From Bacteroidota bacterium (GTDB taxonomy: Bacteria > Bacteroidota > Ignavibacteria > SZUA-365), in contig JAGTUW010000166.1 in NCBI GenBank assembly GCA_018224345.1, positions 1 to 6,616 of the forward strand: a stretch of 6,616 nt of DNA, given 5' to 3'. Position numbers and translations under genes: made by a program. The first letter of the stretch is position 1. Every line of letters starts with the position of its first letter. This document shows, in pieces, positions 5,348 through 6,616 of this stretch. The notes below the pieces were generated by a model. That model was not told the origin of the DNA. It saw only the letters and a list, made by a program, of their open reading frames with translations, and did no database searches.

Positions 5348-6463
5348 ATGAAAAGCAAGGTTGCCGTATTGCGCACCTCCCCGGAGAACGTACTCAATGA
5401 TTATGTCCGGCTGGCGGAGCTTGCCGGAATAACCGAAGCGCTGGACCCCAGCAGCACAACAATACTCAAGGACAACATAAGCTGGCATTTCCCCTTCCCG
5501 GGCGCGAACACGACACCATGGCAGTTGGAAGGTACCGTGCAGGCCTTACGCAAGCATGGCTACAATGACATGACCTGTGTGCAGAACAAAACCGTCGTGA
5601 CCGATGCGTTCAAGGGAGAGGATCTCAACGGCTATGTGCCCATTTTCAAGCATTACGATATCCCCGTGCTCTTCAATTTCAAGGACGAAGACATATCATG
5701 GGTGCAGTACGAGCCGAAAGCGGAAATGCTGGTGCTGCCGAAGATTTATCCCGAAGGTATTTTTGTCCCTGACTATTTTTTCGGGAAGAACATCATCCAT
5801 CTCCCCACCGTCAAATGCCACATTTACACAACCACCACGGGGGCGATGAAGAACGCGTTCGGGGGCTTGCTCAACACGAAACGGCATTATACGCACAGCT
5901 GGATTCATGAGACGCTGGTGGACCTGCTGGCGATTCAGAAGGAAATTCATTCGGGCCTGTTCGCTGTCATGGACGGCACCACTGCCGGTAACGGACCCGG
6001 CCCCCGCACGATGTTTCCCGAAATCAAGAATGTCATTCTCGCCAGTGCCGATCAGGTAGCCATCGACGCAGTCGCGGCAAAAATGATGGGCTTTGATCCC
6101 CTCTCCGATCTCAAGTATGTGCGTCTCGCTCATGACCGTGGTCTGGGCGTGGGAGATGTGCGCGACATCGAAATCGTCGGAGACGATATCAGCAACGAAA
6201 ACTGGCATTTCGAAGTCGGCGACAACGGCGCCAGCCGCGTCGGAGACCTCATGTGGTTCGGTCCTCTCAAAGGAATGCAGAAACTCTTCTTTCACACCCC
6301 TCTGGTGCATATCTTCGTCGCCGGATCGGAGATGTATCACGATTACTACCGCTGGCCGATCAAGGACAGAAAGGTGTTCGAAAAGTGGCTGGAGGAAACA
6401 CCCTGGGGAGCGATGTTCAACGAATACCGGAACAACGGAATTCTCGCCCACACCACTCTCTGA
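5348..6463 (+). CDS. DUF362-domain protein without ferredoxin module
   Basis: The 371-residue product matches DUF362. It opens with KVAVLRTSPENVL, has TTILKDNIS (37-45), then HLPTVKCH (151-158) with TTGAMKNAFGGLL (163-175), VMDGTTAGNGPGP (207-219), and SADQVAIDAVAAKMMGFDP (233-251). These lie in the positions typical of the family. Many DUF362 proteins are fused to a 4Fe-4S ferredoxin domain; none is visible here, and only scattered cysteines (78, 157) occur. The function of the family is not established as far as I know. It is probably soluble: no signal peptide or membrane helix is evident. AAGGA (5338-5342) lies 5 nt before the ATG and overlaps the prenyltransferase stop region, so the two are likely co-translated. 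A strong terminator follows 26 nt after the stop. The C-terminal 70 residues, rich in aromatic residues (YHDYYRWP, 330-337), look like an extra region beyond the core. Confidence 0.85.
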   Translation: MKSKVAVLRTSPENVLNDYVRLAELAGITEALDPSSTTILKDNISWHFPFPGANTTPWQLEGTVQALRKHGYNDMTCVQNKTVVTDAFKGEDLNGYVPIFKHYDIPVLFNFKDEDISWVQYEPKAEMLVLPKIYPEGIFVPDYFFGKNIIHLPTVKCHIYTTTTGAMKNAFGGLLNTKRHYTHSWIHETLVDLLAIQKEIHSGLFAVMDGTTAGNGPGPRTMFPEIKNVILASADQVAIDAVAAKMMGFDPLSDLKYVRLAHDRGLGVGDVRDIEIVGDDISNENWHFEVGDNGASRVGDLMWFGPLKGMQKLFFHTPLVHIFVAGSEMYHDYYRWPIKDRKVFEKWLEETPWGAMFNEYRNNGILAHTTL

Positions 6464-6489
6464 TATGCACGTCACCGAATAGACAGGCA

Positions 6490-6520
6490 TCCCCGGTACC
6501 GATGGACCGGGGATTTTTTT
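6490..6520 (+). terminator. Rho-independent terminator after the DUF362 gene
   Basis: The stem TCCCCGGT (6490-6497) pairs perfectly with ACCGGGGA (6506-6513) around an 8-nt loop, and seven T follow (6514-6520). On the minus strand the hairpin is preceded by A and not followed by a T run, so it mainly ends plus-strand transcription. It overlaps the last base of the converging kinase stop codon. Confidence 0.93.
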
Positions 6521-6616
6521 CATGCAGCATCGAGAGAGAAAGAGAATGCGCTGCCTTCCCCGATGGCGGATTCTACCGTCAATTCCTGTCCGTGCATGGC
6601 GATCATCTCACGACAG
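6520..6616 (-). CDS. Histidine kinase, C-terminal end of the ATPase domain (partial)
   Basis: Only the final 31 residues are in the window, ending with a TGA at 6522-6520. They read CREMIAMHGQELTVES, then AIGEGSAFSFSLDAA. This is the end of a HATPase domain: the helix leading to HG (compare ISREIVEAHGG), a strand, and the G2-box-like GEGSAFSF (compare GKGSTFSF). Such domains bind ATP to phosphorylate a conserved histidine in two-component sensor kinases. The frame ends two residues past the usual domain end, so no receiver domain follows. Which signal it senses cannot be seen. The gene converges on the DUF362 gene, with the terminator between them. Other HATPase proteins are possible but less likely. 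Confidence 0.7.
   Translation of the reverse strand, partial: CREMIAMHGQELTVESAIGEGSAFSFSLDAA

Noticed and set aside
5696..6523. Minus-strand open frame of 275 residues opposite DUF362
   Set aside because: It runs through the terminator and a conserved DUF362 gene and has no recognisable motif; antisense shadow.

Overview
The window looks like chromosomal core sequence from a Gram-negative-type bacterium in or near the Bacteroidota/Chlorobiota group. The clues are a 31-residue COX24/AURKAIP1-type basic protein, a mini gene I know mainly from that group, together with HU, SppA, PlsY, a HIT-family hydrolase and YtxH genes. Several genes carry strong GGAGG Shine-Dalgarno sites. These are rare in classical Bacteroidia and Flavobacteriia, so a Chlorobi/Ignavibacteria/Kapabacteria-like lineage fits better. 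This placement is inference. No mobile element, tRNA, rRNA or CRISPR array is visible.

Layout. Positions 1-456 (minus strand) hold the N-terminal 152 residues of a PlsY-family glycerol-3-phosphate acyltransferase, cut by the window edge. A gene-free stretch (457-791) separates it from the divergent plus-strand genes. It contains two identical 41-bp direct repeats (544-584 and 593-633), a candidate sigma70-type promoter overlapped by nested inverted repeats (718-756), and a perfect DnaA-box 9-mer (759-767).

From 792 to 6463 nine plus-strand genes run with short gaps: sppA (membrane signal peptide peptidase), an HU-family DNA-binding protein, a zinc-ribbon/transmembrane/TPR protein, the COX24-type mini gene, a HIT hydrolase, a YtxH protein, a DUF948/YtxG-like membrane protein, a UbiA-family prenyl-phosphate phosphoribosyltransferase-like protein, and a DUF362 protein. 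The largest gap is 65 nt, before the mini gene. A rho-independent terminator (6490-6520) closes the series. The last feature is the C-terminal end of a minus-strand histidine kinase (6520-6616), converging on that terminator.

The genes share an envelope and housekeeping flavour: phospholipid synthesis, membrane proteolysis, nucleoid, ribosome-associated mini protein, YtxH/YtxG envelope pair, polyprenyl-phosphate glycosylation. No single pathway unites them. The tightest couplings are HU with the TPR gene (1-nt overlap), ytxH with the DUF948 gene (11 nt), and the prenyltransferase with DUF362 (9 nt). I see no clear new defence or mobile system. The most distinctive items are the intergenic repeats, the sppA control region and the prenyltransferase/DUF362 pair.
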